From the NCBI RefSeq assembly GCF_024323335.1, contig NC_066581.1, forward strand, positions 456,731,197-456,795,196: a DNA stretch of 64,000 nt, read 5' to 3'. Positions 33,220 to 45,643 of this stretch are shown here, in pieces. The notes under the pieces are model-generated. The model was given only the letters and a program-made list of their open reading frames with translations. It had not been told where the DNA came from and searched no databases. The position numbers were made by a program, and so were the translations under genes. The first letter of the stretch is position 1. Each line of letters begins with the position of its first letter. This DNA comes from Lathyrus oleraceus. Taxonomy: Eukaryota > Streptophyta > Magnoliopsida > Fabales > Fabaceae.

Positions 33220-34952
33220 TGATAACATGAAATAATATCACATTTTTGGACTCAATTTAATTAAATTATATTATTATTTGTTTCGATTTATTTTATATTA
33301 TTCGATATTACTTGGTATTTTCCTTCTATTTATTCCAGGCAACATTATTTGAAGCATACGTGAAAAAGAAGAAAAGAAGGTGCGAAAAGATGATAAGAAG
33401 CAATTTCCACTAAAGCCCAGCCCACAACTATCAACTAGAAGCGCTGAAGCTGTGACGACCGCCACACAAGGTGTGACGAGCGTCACGCCCCCCTGCTTTG
33501 TGTTACGAACGTAACACATGGTGTGACGAACGTCACACCCCCATTCCTATATTTTTGGGTTTGACGCATAATAGAAGCGCGCTCTTCCTCTTTCTTCGCT
33601 TGACCAGTTGACGTGAGGAAACCTACTGAATGGAAGAAACGGTCACTTGGTGAATTGATATAAATAGGACCAATTGTGGAACCCTGCTGCTCTCCTCAAA
33701 TTTCCAGTTTTCGGCACCGCATTATTTTTACTGTTTTTCTTATTTTCTAGCACTCTACTTTCCTAGCAATTTTTATTTCTTTTCCTTTTCCAGCAAATTT
33801 TAAAGCATTCAATTAATTTTCTCACAATAGTTTCTACACCGGAAACTATTGTGTACTTTTTACTGGATCTAACCTTACGTTAGATCATAGTATTTTATTC
33901 CGTTTTTATTTTCTTGTCCGATCGAAGATTGTAAGAACAAATCCAACCGATTTGTGGTGGAGAGTTCAAGCATCGAAGCTAGGAATAATCAAGACTTCTA
34001 TTAATTTTACAGGTTCTTTAATTTTATTGTTTAAATTTATATATGCTCTGCACTGCTATCTATTTATACTGTCTGTCTGATATGGCTGTATGTAAGCATA
34101 ATTACTGTTTAGGCTTGTTTAGCATGTCTGGCTAAATAAACTTAGATATCGGTATGTAAAGTAAGTGGAATCAAGGAATCAAAACTAAGTTGGTTTAATT
34201 TTGTTTAAAAGCATAATCACTCTTTTTATGGTCTCAATTTACAGAGTTAATACCAAGGTTTTTGTACGAGAGTAAAAGACATAAAGAAGTTAAAATCAAT
34301 AGAACAACGGTTTGAGCTTTTAACTGGACAGTGTAAATTGGACATTAATTTTAAATCAGGGCGAAAGCAATTTTTAGATTAATTAAATTCTAATCATTTT
34401 CAAAAAGTATTTTTAAAGGTTAAATGTGAGGACGAGAGTTAAGCATTTAAGTTTAATTATATAATCTAAGTCAACAGAGCGAGAGTTTGAGACAAGGGTG
34501 TTTAAATGGTTAGCATTTTCTTAAAAAGAGTTTCTATAGATTCTAGTGTTTTCAAAAAGTGATTTTGAACTTAACTAATTAGTGACAGCGCACGTTAATA
34601 TAAAGTCATAGTCTATTCAACAGAGCGAGAGTTTGAGAAAAGGCTTTTAAATCAATAGTGTCTACTGAAAAGATTTATTTTAAAACTACGAAACCAACGA
34701 AGATTTGATTCCCTAATTACGACGAACTACATACCGATATCCGCTTATTTGATATTTAATCTAGATCTTATTTTAGTTTTACCTTTTTTTACCCCTAATC
34801 AACAAAGTATCATCCGCCTTAGCTTTACGAAGTAACCTTAGAAAACGGTATATCGATTCATAAGTCCCTGTGGGATCGATATCTTTTATTACTACACGAT
34901 TAGACTGTGCACTTGCAGTTAATACCCCAATAGACTCATAAAGTCGCGACCA
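33220..34952 (+). repeat. Athila 3' LTR (1,733 bp)
   Basis: Full-length LTR, TGATAAC...CGACCA. It contains TGACG dyads at 33451-33536 and a TATA box at about 33658-33667, matching the 5' LTR. An extra stretch of about 468 bp (about 34066-34533) is absent from the 5' LTR. That stretch and the following sequence share a 'caacagagcgagagtttgag' motif (34473 and 34619), which suggests an old internal duplication. Confidence 0.95.
33451..33667 (+). promoter_or_regulatory. Athila 3' LTR promoter region (TGACG dyads, TATA)
   Basis: Same dyads and spacings as in the 5' LTR (11743-11958). Reading outward, it could initiate transcripts into the Ogre 5' LTR remainder and its coding region. Confidence 0.55.
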
Positions 34953-34957
34953 ATGGC
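34953..34957. other. Athila target-site duplication, right (ATGGC)
   Basis: Perfect repeat of 11506-11510. Confidence 0.95.
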
Positions 34958-35463
34958 AATCCTTAACCCCTAGTTATCCGAACTACATTTTGCTCTGATT
35001 CTCATTCCAAATGAGATACGTAGGAATAAGACGCGACGTCTTACCGAGCACACTTCTCTTTAACCCATAGCTAGCCGAGCTACGAAGACTCTGATTCTCA
35101 TACTCAGATGAGATACGTAGGCAGTGGATGCGACATCCTTGCGAGTCATTTTCTTTTAACCTTCCTTTTAGTAAATAGTACTTTAGATATACCTACACCC
35201 TTTAGACTAGAACAACACTTATGAAAAGGGCTCCCTATGAGTACCTAGAATGTTTTGGGTGCTTAAAACCTTCCCATTGCATAACCAACCCTCTTACCCA
35301 GATCTCTGACATTTTTACTAGTTTTTGATTCGATAAAACTTTTAGGTTTTTGTTCGCTTTCTAACCATTCCTTTGGATAAATAGAAGTGCGGTGGCGACT
35401 CGACTTGTATGGTTTACCTTGGATTTAGTCAATATCTCTAATGGTAACGAATACCCCGCTACA
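34958..35463 (+). repeat. Ogre 5' LTR, right part (U5)
   Basis: It is collinear with the last 506 bp of the 3' LTR and ends ...CCCCGCTACA. It includes two roughly 96-bp diverged units, each with a small CTCAT...ATGAG hairpin followed by ATACGTAGG. Confidence 0.95.
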
Positions 35464-35469
35464 GAAAAG

Positions 35470-35487
35470 TGGCGACTCTGCTGGGGA
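35470..35487 (+). other. Ogre primer-binding site, tRNA-Arg type
   Basis: TGGCGACTCTGCTGGGGA, six bases after the LTR end. It is the primer site characteristic of Ogre elements. Confidence 0.92.
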
Positions 35488-36441
35488 ATATCATTTGCCT
35501 AGTAGGTTTTGCCTACTTTTCATATTTGTTGTATTGTATGGTATATTGCTTTGTGATGTATTTTTGTGCAATTCGGGATTACTGTATTGTATGTAATGAT
35601 TGAATTATTTGAATATTAATTCCTTGTATGCTTGGTGATCTTCGTGAGATGAGTTCTATACCCGAACTCGAGTGCACTTAGGATAGGAGAATGGCATAGT
35701 CTTGTTGACTTGTGTGGAGTTATTCCTTAGCAAGTTGACTTGCAAGCCCATTCACTTGGTGGAGGTTATGTTGGGATCAATAATGTCACACGAGTAGTCG
35801 TGGTTAGGCATTACTCTTTCCAGTATATGCCTTAGAAGCCAAGGACCTTAGTTTACCACGCCCATCTTGGCCTATTTTAGGACGTAGTGTGAAGATCGTT
35901 CAAGTGTAAGATTTGATACAATTGTTACGCAATACTACACTCATAAGAGTCTCTCTTGAGAATATTTTTGGAATACGAGTAGTCGTTTATCCGATAATAT
36001 CCGAAAGATGGGATGATGACTATGGGAACCTCTTGTAGAACATGATTGTCAGGTTTAACCATAGTACACTCCCTTTGGGTGGTTCTTAACCAAGACTCCA
36101 TGCTCGCGACTCGCAACAAACCCTTGATTCGTGGTTGATCCGTTCTTGTGTATCCTTAATATCAATGGAACTTGGGTGTTGATAAGGTGTTGATCCGTTC
36201 TTGTGTATCCTTAATATCAATGGAACTTGGGTGTTGATAAGGTGTAAACCATAATCCACCAAAATGGATGATTGATATTAACGATGACTCGATCCATCCC
36301 ATGACCTTTGTGTGGTATGATTTTCTTGATCCTTGAGTGTGATTGTTGCATCCATGCATTCATGCATTCATACACATCCATATCATCAATAATGAGAAAA
36401 CTTTCAAGGAACTTAAGAGGTCTATTTGCAAATTTTCAGAC
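35488..36441 (+). other. Ogre 5' leader
   Basis: About 950 bp of untranslated leader before ORF1. No gene is seen. It contains a perfect 55-bp tandem duplication at 36136-36245. Confidence 0.75.
36136..36245 (+). repeat. Perfect 55-bp tandem duplication in the Ogre leader
   Basis: Two identical copies (36136-36190 and 36191-36245) begin 'tgatccgttcttgtg'. Perfect identity amid a decayed element suggests a recent slippage event or an assembly artefact. Confidence 0.9.
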
Positions 36442-37893
36442 ATGGATAAGCAAAGAAGGAATATGAAGAAGTACAGTTTCAGACAACCCGACTTGAAAGA
36501 GTTAAGGAGTTTGACATCCTATGTATTAGATCCCTTGGAATTCAAGGCTCGTCATGGGAAGCTTCTGTCTATTCTGGCTACTCAAGTGGATGAAGGTCTA
36601 ATGAGTGTGTTGATGCAGTTCTATGATCCCTTGTATCGTTGCTTCACTTTTCCGGATTTCCAGCTTCTGCCCATGCTTGAGGAGTATGCCTATCTTGTGG
36701 GTATACCTATTCTAGATCAGTTGTCGTTCAGTGGCTTGGAGAGAGTTCCTTCTTCTCAAGAGATTGCTGATCTGTTGCGTATAGATGAATATATTATTGG
36801 TGCTCATATGACTACCAAAGGTGGAATTCAAGGTCTCCCGTCTGATTTCCTCATTGATCAAGCTACTATGTTTGGGAAGGCCATGAGTGAGGACGCCTTT
36901 GAGGCCATATTTGTACTTCTCATCTATGGGCTAGTGTTATTCCCCAACATCGACAAGTTTGTGGATGTGAACGCCATTAGGATTTTCTCTACTCTTAATC
37001 CCGTTCCTACTCTGTTGGGTGACACTTATTTCTCTTTGCATATGAGGAATGCAAAGGGCGATGGTACCATTGTGTGCTGTTTGCCTCTGTTGTACACGTG
37101 GTTTACTTCACACTTGCCTCAGACGATCGCCTTCAACGAGAACAAAGGATGTCTACGGTGGTCCACGAGACTTATGTCTCTCACTAATGATGATATCTTT
37201 TGGTACAACCGTGTATATGATGGTGTGCAGATTATCGACTCTTGTTGTGAATTCTCCAATGTACCTCTTCTTGGTACATGCGGTGGAATTAACTACAACC
37301 CTATTTTGGTACGTCGTCAGCTTGGGTTCCCCCTAAAGGATAAACCCAATAACATTCTGTTAGAGGGTGTGTTCTTTCAGGAGGGTAAAGATCCCCAAGG
37401 CTTGAAGGGCAGGATGGTCTACGCTTGGCGCAAGATCCATAAGAAAGGAAGGAAGGAGCTAGGTCCGAAGAACTGTATCGCTTTGGAACCCTATACCTCT
37501 TGGGTTAGGAGGAGAGCTTCCGAGTACCTCATGCCTTATGAGTATCCAAGACCCACACCTTTGGTTGTGGCTAGGCCTTCAACCCTCCCTAGCCAAGGAG
37601 TAGAGGAGTTGAGAGACGAAGACCGTTCGCGTGCTTGGATCCGTGAACGAGAGGAGTTGCTTCAGCAGATCAGAGAGAAGGATGCTTTGATAGAGTTCCT
37701 TGAGCACTAGGTTATTGATGATCCTGATGACGCATTGAATTCTCCACTTCCTCAGTCTTCCATGTTTTGGAAGAGGAAGTATGATCAACTCGCCATAGAG
37801 AAGGCAGATATGGAGGCAGCCTATGAGAGGGAGGTGAAGAGGCTTCGTGCAGCTTATCTTCCGGTCTTGAGGGCTTTGGACGATTGCTTATAG
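36442..37893 (+). pseudogene. Ogre ORF1, one in-frame stop
   Basis: Ogre elements carry this extra gene upstream of gag; its function is unknown. From ATG 36442 the frame is open for 422 codons to TAG 37708, then continues in frame for 60 more codons to TAG 37891. The body matches the family annotated in legume proteomes as DUF7745 (from memory). It includes F-Y-D-P-L-Y-R-C-F-T-F-P-D-F near residues 58-71, followed by L-E-E-Y-A-Y-L-V-G-I-P, which resembles the plant mobile-domain signature. The C terminus is charged and probably a coiled coil. An upstream in-frame start at 36343 is less likely because the intervening sequence looks like leader. Confidence 0.88.
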
Positions 37894-38388
37894 GGATCCA
37901 TAGGATGTTCATTTTCCTTCTCTCTTGTATTGTATTTGGTTACCAAGACTGTACTTCTTTGGCGTAAAAACATTTCCAAATATTAATTGACGTGATATTT
38001 CCGTATGTGATAAACGTTTAATATTTCCAAAACTTGCAAATTAGACTCTAAAGTTCCTCTGATATAAAACTTAAATCATAAGCATTACCTGCATCATGTT
38101 TATATATTCCTAGGGGTTTACATCTTCTTCTTGATTCTAGTCGAGGTTTTCTTACATTGTTTATCTAATGTCAGACTGGAATCAAGGGGTAGAATACCAT
38201 TTGAATTTGATAAACATGTCATTGCATTTGCATATTCATTAGTATGTCTTGCATAACAGGTACCGCCGCAGTGTTCTCATCTTGTTTGGTATTCCATTAT
38301 TAGGATAGCTGACTCAGGCATTCACCGATACAGTACCCGAAGGAAACAACAAAGAGCACTGGAAGGTTTACAAGCAGAGCTCGCTGAG
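37894..38388 (+). other. Ogre spacer between ORF1 and gag
   Basis: About 500 bp; nothing recognisable. The gag frame may extend upstream of 38389 to roughly 38320 (R/K/Q-rich), so the true gag start is uncertain. Confidence 0.6.
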
Positions 38389-41300
38389 ATGAGGATTCAC
38401 ATGAATCAGTTCATGGAAGTGGTCCAAGGAGTGGCTCAGGGACAACATGAGATTAGATTGTTGGTACAGGGGAATCCCCCTACTACTCAACCGTAGGTTG
38501 TGGCTGATCCTCCCGCTGGAGAGGCTAATGGACCCAATGGACCGGGGCCTATCCCAATCCCACATGGCAACCTTGGTCAACAACCCATCCATGATGATCA
38601 AGAGGATCAATTCCCCCTGCTTCAGGAGGATTTTGGCATGGGCCATGGTATGGACCCTATGTTTTGGAGACTGGAAGAGAGGTTGAAAGTTGTGGAAGGG
38701 CAGAATGCTCTTAGTGTGGATGTTGCTGACTTGGGGCTGGTCCCAGGCGTGAGAGTTCCGCCAAAATTCAAAGTCCCTGTGTTTGATAAGTACAATGGCA
38801 ACTCTTGCCCGAAGACTCATGTACAAGCTTACTTCCGCAAGATGATCACGTATTCTGATGATGAGAAGTTGCTCATGTACTTCTTCCAGGACAGCCTAGC
38901 TAGGGCATCCTTGGAGTGGTATATGAGGCTGGACAGAGCCCATATTCGTTGCTGGAGAGACTTGGCTGAGGCCTTTGTGAAGCAATATCAGTACAATACG
39001 GATATGGCACCTGACAGGACTCAGCTCCAGAATCTGTCTCTCAAGAGCAATGAGTGCTTCAAAGAGTATGCTTAACGCTGGAGAGAGTTGGCTTCCCGTG
39101 TTCAGCCTTCGATGTTGGAAAAAGAGATGGCCAACATGTTTATGAACACACTGCCTGGATCTTATTTGGAGCGTCTGGTGGGTTGCAACGCCTCCAATTT
39201 TGCTGATGTGGTCTCTACTGGTGAGAGAGTGGAGAACTACTTGAAGACATGTAAGATCCAAAATGGGGTTGGATCATCTTCGAGGTCAAAGAAGTCGTTC
39301 TTAGGAGGACAGAAGAGGAGAGAAGGGGATGCAAATGATGTGTCTTCTCATTAGAGCAGAGGTAACAGAAGGAGCAATTTTCAGAATTATCATCAACAAC
39401 CTTATGTTGCAGCTGTGACCATTCCGGCTGCAACACCAGTGCAACAACAATAACCTCAACGTCAACAAAATCAATACCAACAACAACAGGGTAACAGACC
39501 TGCTTATCAACAGAGACAGAGGATGATGGATAGGCATTTCGACACTCTTCCGATGTCGTATGCCCAGTTGCTTCCCAACCTTCAACATTTGCAACTTGCA
39601 CAGTTACGCACTTTGGCTCCTCCCGTTGGCAGGCTTCCAGTGGGTTATGACGCCAATGCTAGGTGTAATTTCCACTCTGGGGCACCTGGCCACACTATTG
39701 AGAACTGCAAAGCTTTTAAGCACGTAGTTCAGGACCTTATTGATTCAAAGGCCATTAACTTTGCACCGGCTCCAAATGTTGTCAACAATCCTATGCCGCA
39801 ACATGGTAGAGCAAATGTTAACATGGTTGAAGGAGAAGTCAAATTAGTCAAGGAGGTGTTGAAGCTGAAGACTCCGCTGTTAGAAATCAAAGAATACTTG
39901 CTAAAGGCAGATGTTTTCCCCTGCTATGGGAGCGGTTGTTTGGGTTGTGTTGTACAGAGTGGGGGTTGTGTGAAGCTGCAGCAGGGTATCCAGGCCTTGC
40001 TTGACGATGGTATCCTCCAAGCTGAAGACTTATCTGCCCAAAGGTCTGTTGAAGGGGTTGTTGAGAATGCAGATGTTGATCCTCTCTTTCCTGAAGATGC
40101 TGAAGAATTTACAAATGTTGTTCCTGCTGATTTTGTAATTCAGAATGATGTAATTAATTTTTCTGATGTTGTTGCTGATATTCCAAACATGGTGTTTGAT
40201 TCTGATGTACTTGTTGAACTTGATTCCGATGTTTCGGATGTTTGTACTTCAATAAATAAGATTTCTGAGTATGACTGTGACGTTGCCACTATCACAATTT
40301 TCTACCCGACCGCTCAGATCAGTGCGCCAGTAGCGCAACCGGTACCACCAGTGCGACCGCATCAATCCACTTTGACCATCACGACCCCTGGTCCTTTACC
40401 TTTCACCAGCAAAAGGGCCATTCCTTGGCATTACGGGGGGAGTGTGTACACGCACGGTCACGGAGTGGAGCAGCCACTGAAAGTAGAAGAGGTGCAGGAT
40501 CAGAAGTCTGAACCTGGAATTGAGATAAAAGATCCCGCAGTGGACAATGTTGGTGGAATCGGGAGATTCACCAGAAGTGGTAGCCTGTTCTCACCACCGG
40601 TTACCCAACCTGATAGCGCTGACGCCGCGGCGAAGGCCAAAGGCAAGCAAGTTGTGAATGAGGGTACCTCTGCACCATAGGCTGGCTCTGAGCCTGCTTT
40701 TGCGAAGGATGTGAACGAACTTTTGAGAATTATAAAGAAAAGCGATTACAAGGTAGTCGATCAGTTGATTCAGACGCCATCCAAGATATCTATTCTCTCA
40801 CTCCTGCTGTGTTCGGAGGCACACAAGGAGGCACTCCTGAAGGTCCTTAATGCTGCATATATGCCTCAGGAGATCTTAGTGAACCAACTAGAAGGGATCG
40901 TTGCAAATGTTCATACAAGCAACGGGTTGGGTTTTACTGATTCTGACTTGACGCCAGCTGGACGCGATCATAACAAGGCTTTGCACATCTTGATGGAGTA
41001 TAAAGACACTGTGCTATCCCATGTTCTGGTGGATACAAGTTCCTCTCTCAATGTGCTACCCAAGAGAGCCCTATCAAGGTTATATGTAGAAGGTTTGATC
41101 TTGAAGCCTTCCGATCTTGTGGTAAGAGCCTTTGATGGTTCTAAGAGGTCGGTGTTCAGAGAGGTAGAATTGCCAATTCAGATTAGATCACAAACCTTTA
41201 ACACCGTATTCTATGTGATGGATATCAGTCCTTCGTATAGCTGCTTGCTGGGTCGTCCTTGGATCCACAATTCTGGGGCAGTCTCCTCGACCTTGCATCA

Positions 41301-41819
41301 GAAGATCAAGTTCCCGGTCAACGGAAGAATTATCACTGTCTGTGGTGAGGAGGATATTCTGGTCAGTAACCTGTCTACATTCAAGTATGTAGAGGTAGAA
41401 GGTGAGATTAATGAGACCTTGTGTCAGGCCTTTGAGGAAGTTCAAGTCAAGGATGCAGCTCCAGTGGAAGAGGTTGAAGCAGGTGCCTCTTTGTCGTCCT
41501 TCAAGCAGGCACAGGCCTTGGTAAATTCAGGTGTTGCTCCCGGTTGGGGACGTCTGGTGGATTTACCTGTAAAGGAAGACAAGTTTGGGATTGGGTATCA
41601 GCCGGAATTGACTTCTACAACTTCAACTCCTCAGACTCGTCAAGGGCCGATTACTTTCTCCAGTGCTGGCATCATTCAGTACAGCCAGGTCTCTGTAATC
41701 AACAAAGAAGATGGGGATAGTGATTGCGACATTGACAACTGGGTGCGTCCAAGGGTCCCGGGTGAAGTTCTCCGCAACTGGTCTTCTGAAGAGATTATCC
41801 AAGTCACTCTTCTTAAAAA

Positions 41820-41823
<4 letters not shown>
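38389..41823 (+). pseudogene. gag: Ogre gag-protease, five in-frame stops
   Basis: It is one continuous frame to TAA 41821, interrupted by TAG 38494, TAA 39073, TAG 39352, TAA 39451 and TAG 40678 but with no frameshift. The gag domain (W-Y-M-R-L-D, then W-R-D-L-A-E-A-F-V-K-Q-Y) spans about 38760-39260. A Gln-rich stretch and a variant knuckle, C-x2-H-x4-G-H-x4-C (about 39665-39710), follow. The protease lies at about 40900-41320, where the catalytic motif reads V-D-T-S-S-S; Ser (codon 41038-41040) stands where DTG is expected. L-L-G-R-P-W follows at about 41245. Both the stops and this substitution argue against activity. Confidence 0.9.
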
Positions 41824-42196
<373 letters not shown>

Positions 42197-42203
42197 TTCT
42201 GCT

Positions 42204-44291
42204 ATGGCTCGCTTCGACTTTGAAAATCCAATCTTTCAAGCTGAAGAAGAGGGTGATGAAGACTGTGAACTCCCTGAAGAACTTGCTAGGTTGTTAAAAC
42301 AGGAAGAAAGGTTCATTCAACCGCATCAAGAGCCTATCGAAGTGATTAATCTCGACACCGAGGACGTCAAGAGAGAAATCAAGATAGGGGTTGCTTTGGT
42401 AGATAATGTGAAGAAGGGGTTGATTGAATTGCTGCAAGAGTATGTTGACATCTTCGCTTGGTCTTATCAGGACATGCCAGGGCTTGACACAGACATTGTG
42501 GTACACCGTTTGCCTCTCAAAGAGGATTGTCCTCCGGTCAAGCAGAAGCTCAGAAGAACAAGACCAGAGATGGCTGCCAAGATAAAGGAAGAAGTGCAAA
42601 AATAGTTGGATGTTGGGGGTTTCTAGCAGTTACAAATTATCCGCCATGGGTTGCAAATATCGTTCTAGTACCTAAGAAGGATAGAAAGGTACGGATGTGT
42701 ATTGACTATCGGGATCTGAACAGAGCTAGTCCTAAATATGATTTCCCATTACCTCACATCGATGTATTTGGTGGATAACACGACTCAGTTCTCGGTATTC
42801 TCCTTCATGGGTGGCTTTTCTGGCTATAATCAAATTAAGATGGCGCCAGAAGACATGGAGAAGACGACTTTCATAACCCCATGGGGAACCTTCTGCTACA
42901 AGGTGATGCAGTTTGGTCTGAAAAATGCTAGGGCAACATATCAACAAGCTATGGCAACTCTTTTCCATGATATGATTCATCATGAAATTGAGGTTTATGT
43001 TGATGATATGATTTCCAAATCTCAGACGGAAGAAGAACATCTGGTGAATTTGCAGAAACTATTTGAGCGTTTGAGGAAATTCAAGCTGAGGCTTAATCCG
43101 AACAAGTGTACTTTCGGGGTGAGATCTGGAAAACTGCTGGGTTTTATTGTTAGTGAAAAAGGGATTGAGGTGGATCCGGCCAAAGTGAAAGCGATACAAG
43201 AAATGCCTGAGCAAAGAACAGAAAAACAAGTCTGTGGTTTCTTAGGAAGGTTGAACTACATTGCAAGGTTCATCTCTCACCTAACAGCCACGTGTGAGCC
43301 AATATTCAAATTGTTGAGAAAAGATCAGGCCATCAGGTGGAATGATGATTGCCAAAGGGCTTTCGAGAAGATAAAAGAGTATTTGCATAATCCTCCAATC
43401 CTTATGCCTCCAGTCCCAGGGAGACCGCTGATTATGTATTTGACAGTACTTGATAATTCCATGGGTTGTGTTCTCGGTCAACATGATGAGACAGGTAGTA
43501 AAGAGCATGCCATCTACTACCTGAGTAAAAAATTCACAGATTGCGAGTCGAGATACTCAATGCTTGAAAAGACATGTTGTGCACTTGCATGGGCTGCTAA
43601 GCGATTGAGATAATACATGCTGACTCACACGACCTTACTGATCTCTAAAACGGATCCAGTCAAGTATATATTTGAGAAGCCAGCTCTCACCGGAAGGGTT
43701 GCTCGTTGGCAAATGGTACTGACAGAGTACGACATCCAGTATACATCCCAGAAAGCCATCAAAGGGAGTATTCTGTCAGACTATCTTGCTCAGCAGCCGA
43801 TTGATGATTATGAGCCGATGAAGTTTGATTTTCCGGATGAAGACATCATGTTCCTCAAGATGAAAGACTGTGAAGAGCCAGTTGTTGAGGAGGGACCTGA
43901 TCCAGATGAAAAGTGGACTTTAATGTTTGATAGGACCGTCAATGACAAAGGAAGTGGAATTGGTGCTGTCATTACCACTCCGAAAGGTGCCCACATGCGT
44001 TTCACCGCTCATCTGACTTTTGAGTGCACCAATAATAAAGCTGAGTATGAAGCATGCATCTTGGGTATCAAGCAAGCCATTGATTCGAGAATCAAGACTC
44101 TGGACATCTTCGGAGATTCATCTCTAGTGATCAATCAAGTGAATGGTGATTGGAATACTCTCCAGCCTAATCTGGTCCCCTACAGAGACTACACGAGAAG
44201 ACTGTTGACTTTCTTCACAACAGTAAGGCTGTATCATATACCTCATGATGAGAACCAGATGGCAAATGCTCTTGCTCTCTGTCCTCCATGA
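42204..44291 (+). pseudogene. pol: Ogre reverse transcriptase, RNase H and archaeal-type RNase H
   Basis: It starts near ATG 42204. TAG at 42603 and a frame change shortly after (about 42620) break the N-terminal RT. A second frame change at about 42765 is followed by an open frame with Y-V-D-D at 42996-43007. TAA at 43611 interrupts the first RNase H. The second RNase H (about 43910-44285), typical of Tat/Ogre, has E in A-E-Y-E-A and D in G-D-S, but the last catalytic position reads M-A-N-A (Asn codon 44265-44267) where Asp is expected. The frame ends at TGA 44289, where it is shifted relative to integrase. Confidence 0.9.
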
Positions 44292-45643
44292 TCAAGGGGA
44301 TTCGGTAGAACTATGCTCCCAGAATCGATGTTATGCGCCTTGATAGGGCCGCGTATGTGTTTGCTGCTGAACTGGTAGTTGATGACAAGCCCTGGTATCA
44401 CGACATCAAGTGCTTTCTGAAGAATCAAGAGTACCCTACAGGGGCATCCAACAATGATAGAAAGACTTTGAGAAGATTGGCAGGCAGTTTCTTCTTGAAC
44501 AAAGACGATGTGCTGTATAAGAGGAACTTTGATATGGTTTTGCTCAGATGCGTGGATAGACACAAAGCAGACATGTTAATGCAGGAAGTTCATGAAGGCT
44601 CCTTCGGTACTCATGCCGGCGGACATGCAATGGCTAAGAAATTGTTGAGAGCGGGTTATTACTGGATGACCATGGAATCTGATTGTTTCAAATATGCTCG
44701 GAAGTGTCATAAATGCTAGATTTATGCAGATAAGGTGCATGTGCCGCCAAATCCTCTGAATGTGATGTCTTCGCCGTGGCCGTTTGCTATGTGGGGCATT
44801 GATATGATTGGAAAGATTGAGCCGACTGCTTCCAATGGGCATCGTTTCATCCTTGTTGCTATCGACTATTTCACCAAGTGGGTCGAAGCAACGTCATTTG
44901 CGAAGGTCACCAGACATGTGGTTACCCGATTCATTAAGAAAGAAATCATTTGTCGTTATGGGATTCCTAAAAGAATCATTACTGATAATGGTTCTAATCT
45001 CAATAACAAAATGATGAAAGAGTTGTGCAAGAACTTCAACATTCAACATCACAACTCTTTCCCTTATCGTCCTAAGATGAACGGTGTTGTTGAGGTGGCA
45101 AATAAGAACATAAAGAAGATTGTGCAGAAGATGGTCGTTATGTATAGAGATTGGCATGAGATGCTACCCTTCGCCTTGCATGGGTACCATACTTCAGTAC
45201 GTACATCGACCGGGGAAACCCCTTATTCCCTTGTGTATGGTATGGAAGCAGTCCTACCTGTTGAAGTGGAGATTCCTTCTCTAAGAGTCATGTTGGATGT
45301 CAAGTTAGACGAAGCTGAATGGATTTAGACAAGGTTCAATGAGTTGAGTCTTATCAAAGAGAAGCGAATGGCAGCCATTTGTCATGGGCAATTGTATCAG
45401 AGTCGGATGAAGAGAGCCTTTGATCAGAAAGTGTGTCCTCGATGCTTCCAAGTCGGAGATTTGGTGTTGAAAATGATTCTTCCTCCTCAGACAGATCACA
45501 GGGGCAAGTGGACTCCTAACTATGATGGACCGTATATTGTCACCAAGGTTTTTGATGGTGGAGCCTTAATGCTTGCAACTATGGATGGTGAAAACTTCAC
45601 TTCCCCTGTGAACTTAGACGCAGTTAAAAAATACTTCGCATAA
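44292..45643 (+). pseudogene. Ogre integrase, two stops
   Basis: After a frame change near 44290 the integrase frame runs to TAA 45641, interrupted by TAG 44717 (just after the HHCC finger) and TAG 45326. The catalytic residues are visible: D in W-G-I-D-M-I-G (about 44800), D in I-T-D-N-G-S-N (about 44980) and E in G-V-V-E-V-A-N (about 45090). The C-terminal domain (G-D-L-V-L-K, then W-x-P-N-Y-D-G-P-Y) is the usual DNA-binding module. No chromodomain is present, as expected for Tat/Ogre. Confidence 0.9.

Larger units (their letters stand above)
11511..34952 (+). mobile_element. Athila LTR retrotransposon inserted in the Ogre 5' LTR
   Basis: This Ty3/gypsy element is 23,442 bp, or 13,088 bp without the SIRE insert. 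It is placed in Athila by the tRNA-Asp-like primer site, a gag-pol with the DLGA protease and FMDD reverse transcriptase typical of the lineage, and two Athila ORF-1 (env-like) genes between pol and the 3' LTR. The TSD ATGGC is perfect. LTRs are TGATAA...CGACCA; their shared first 640 bp differ at about 16 positions (about 2.5%). The 3' LTR is about 468 bp longer than the 5' LTR. Gag-pol holds five in-frame stops, so this copy is not autonomous. Confidence 0.95.
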
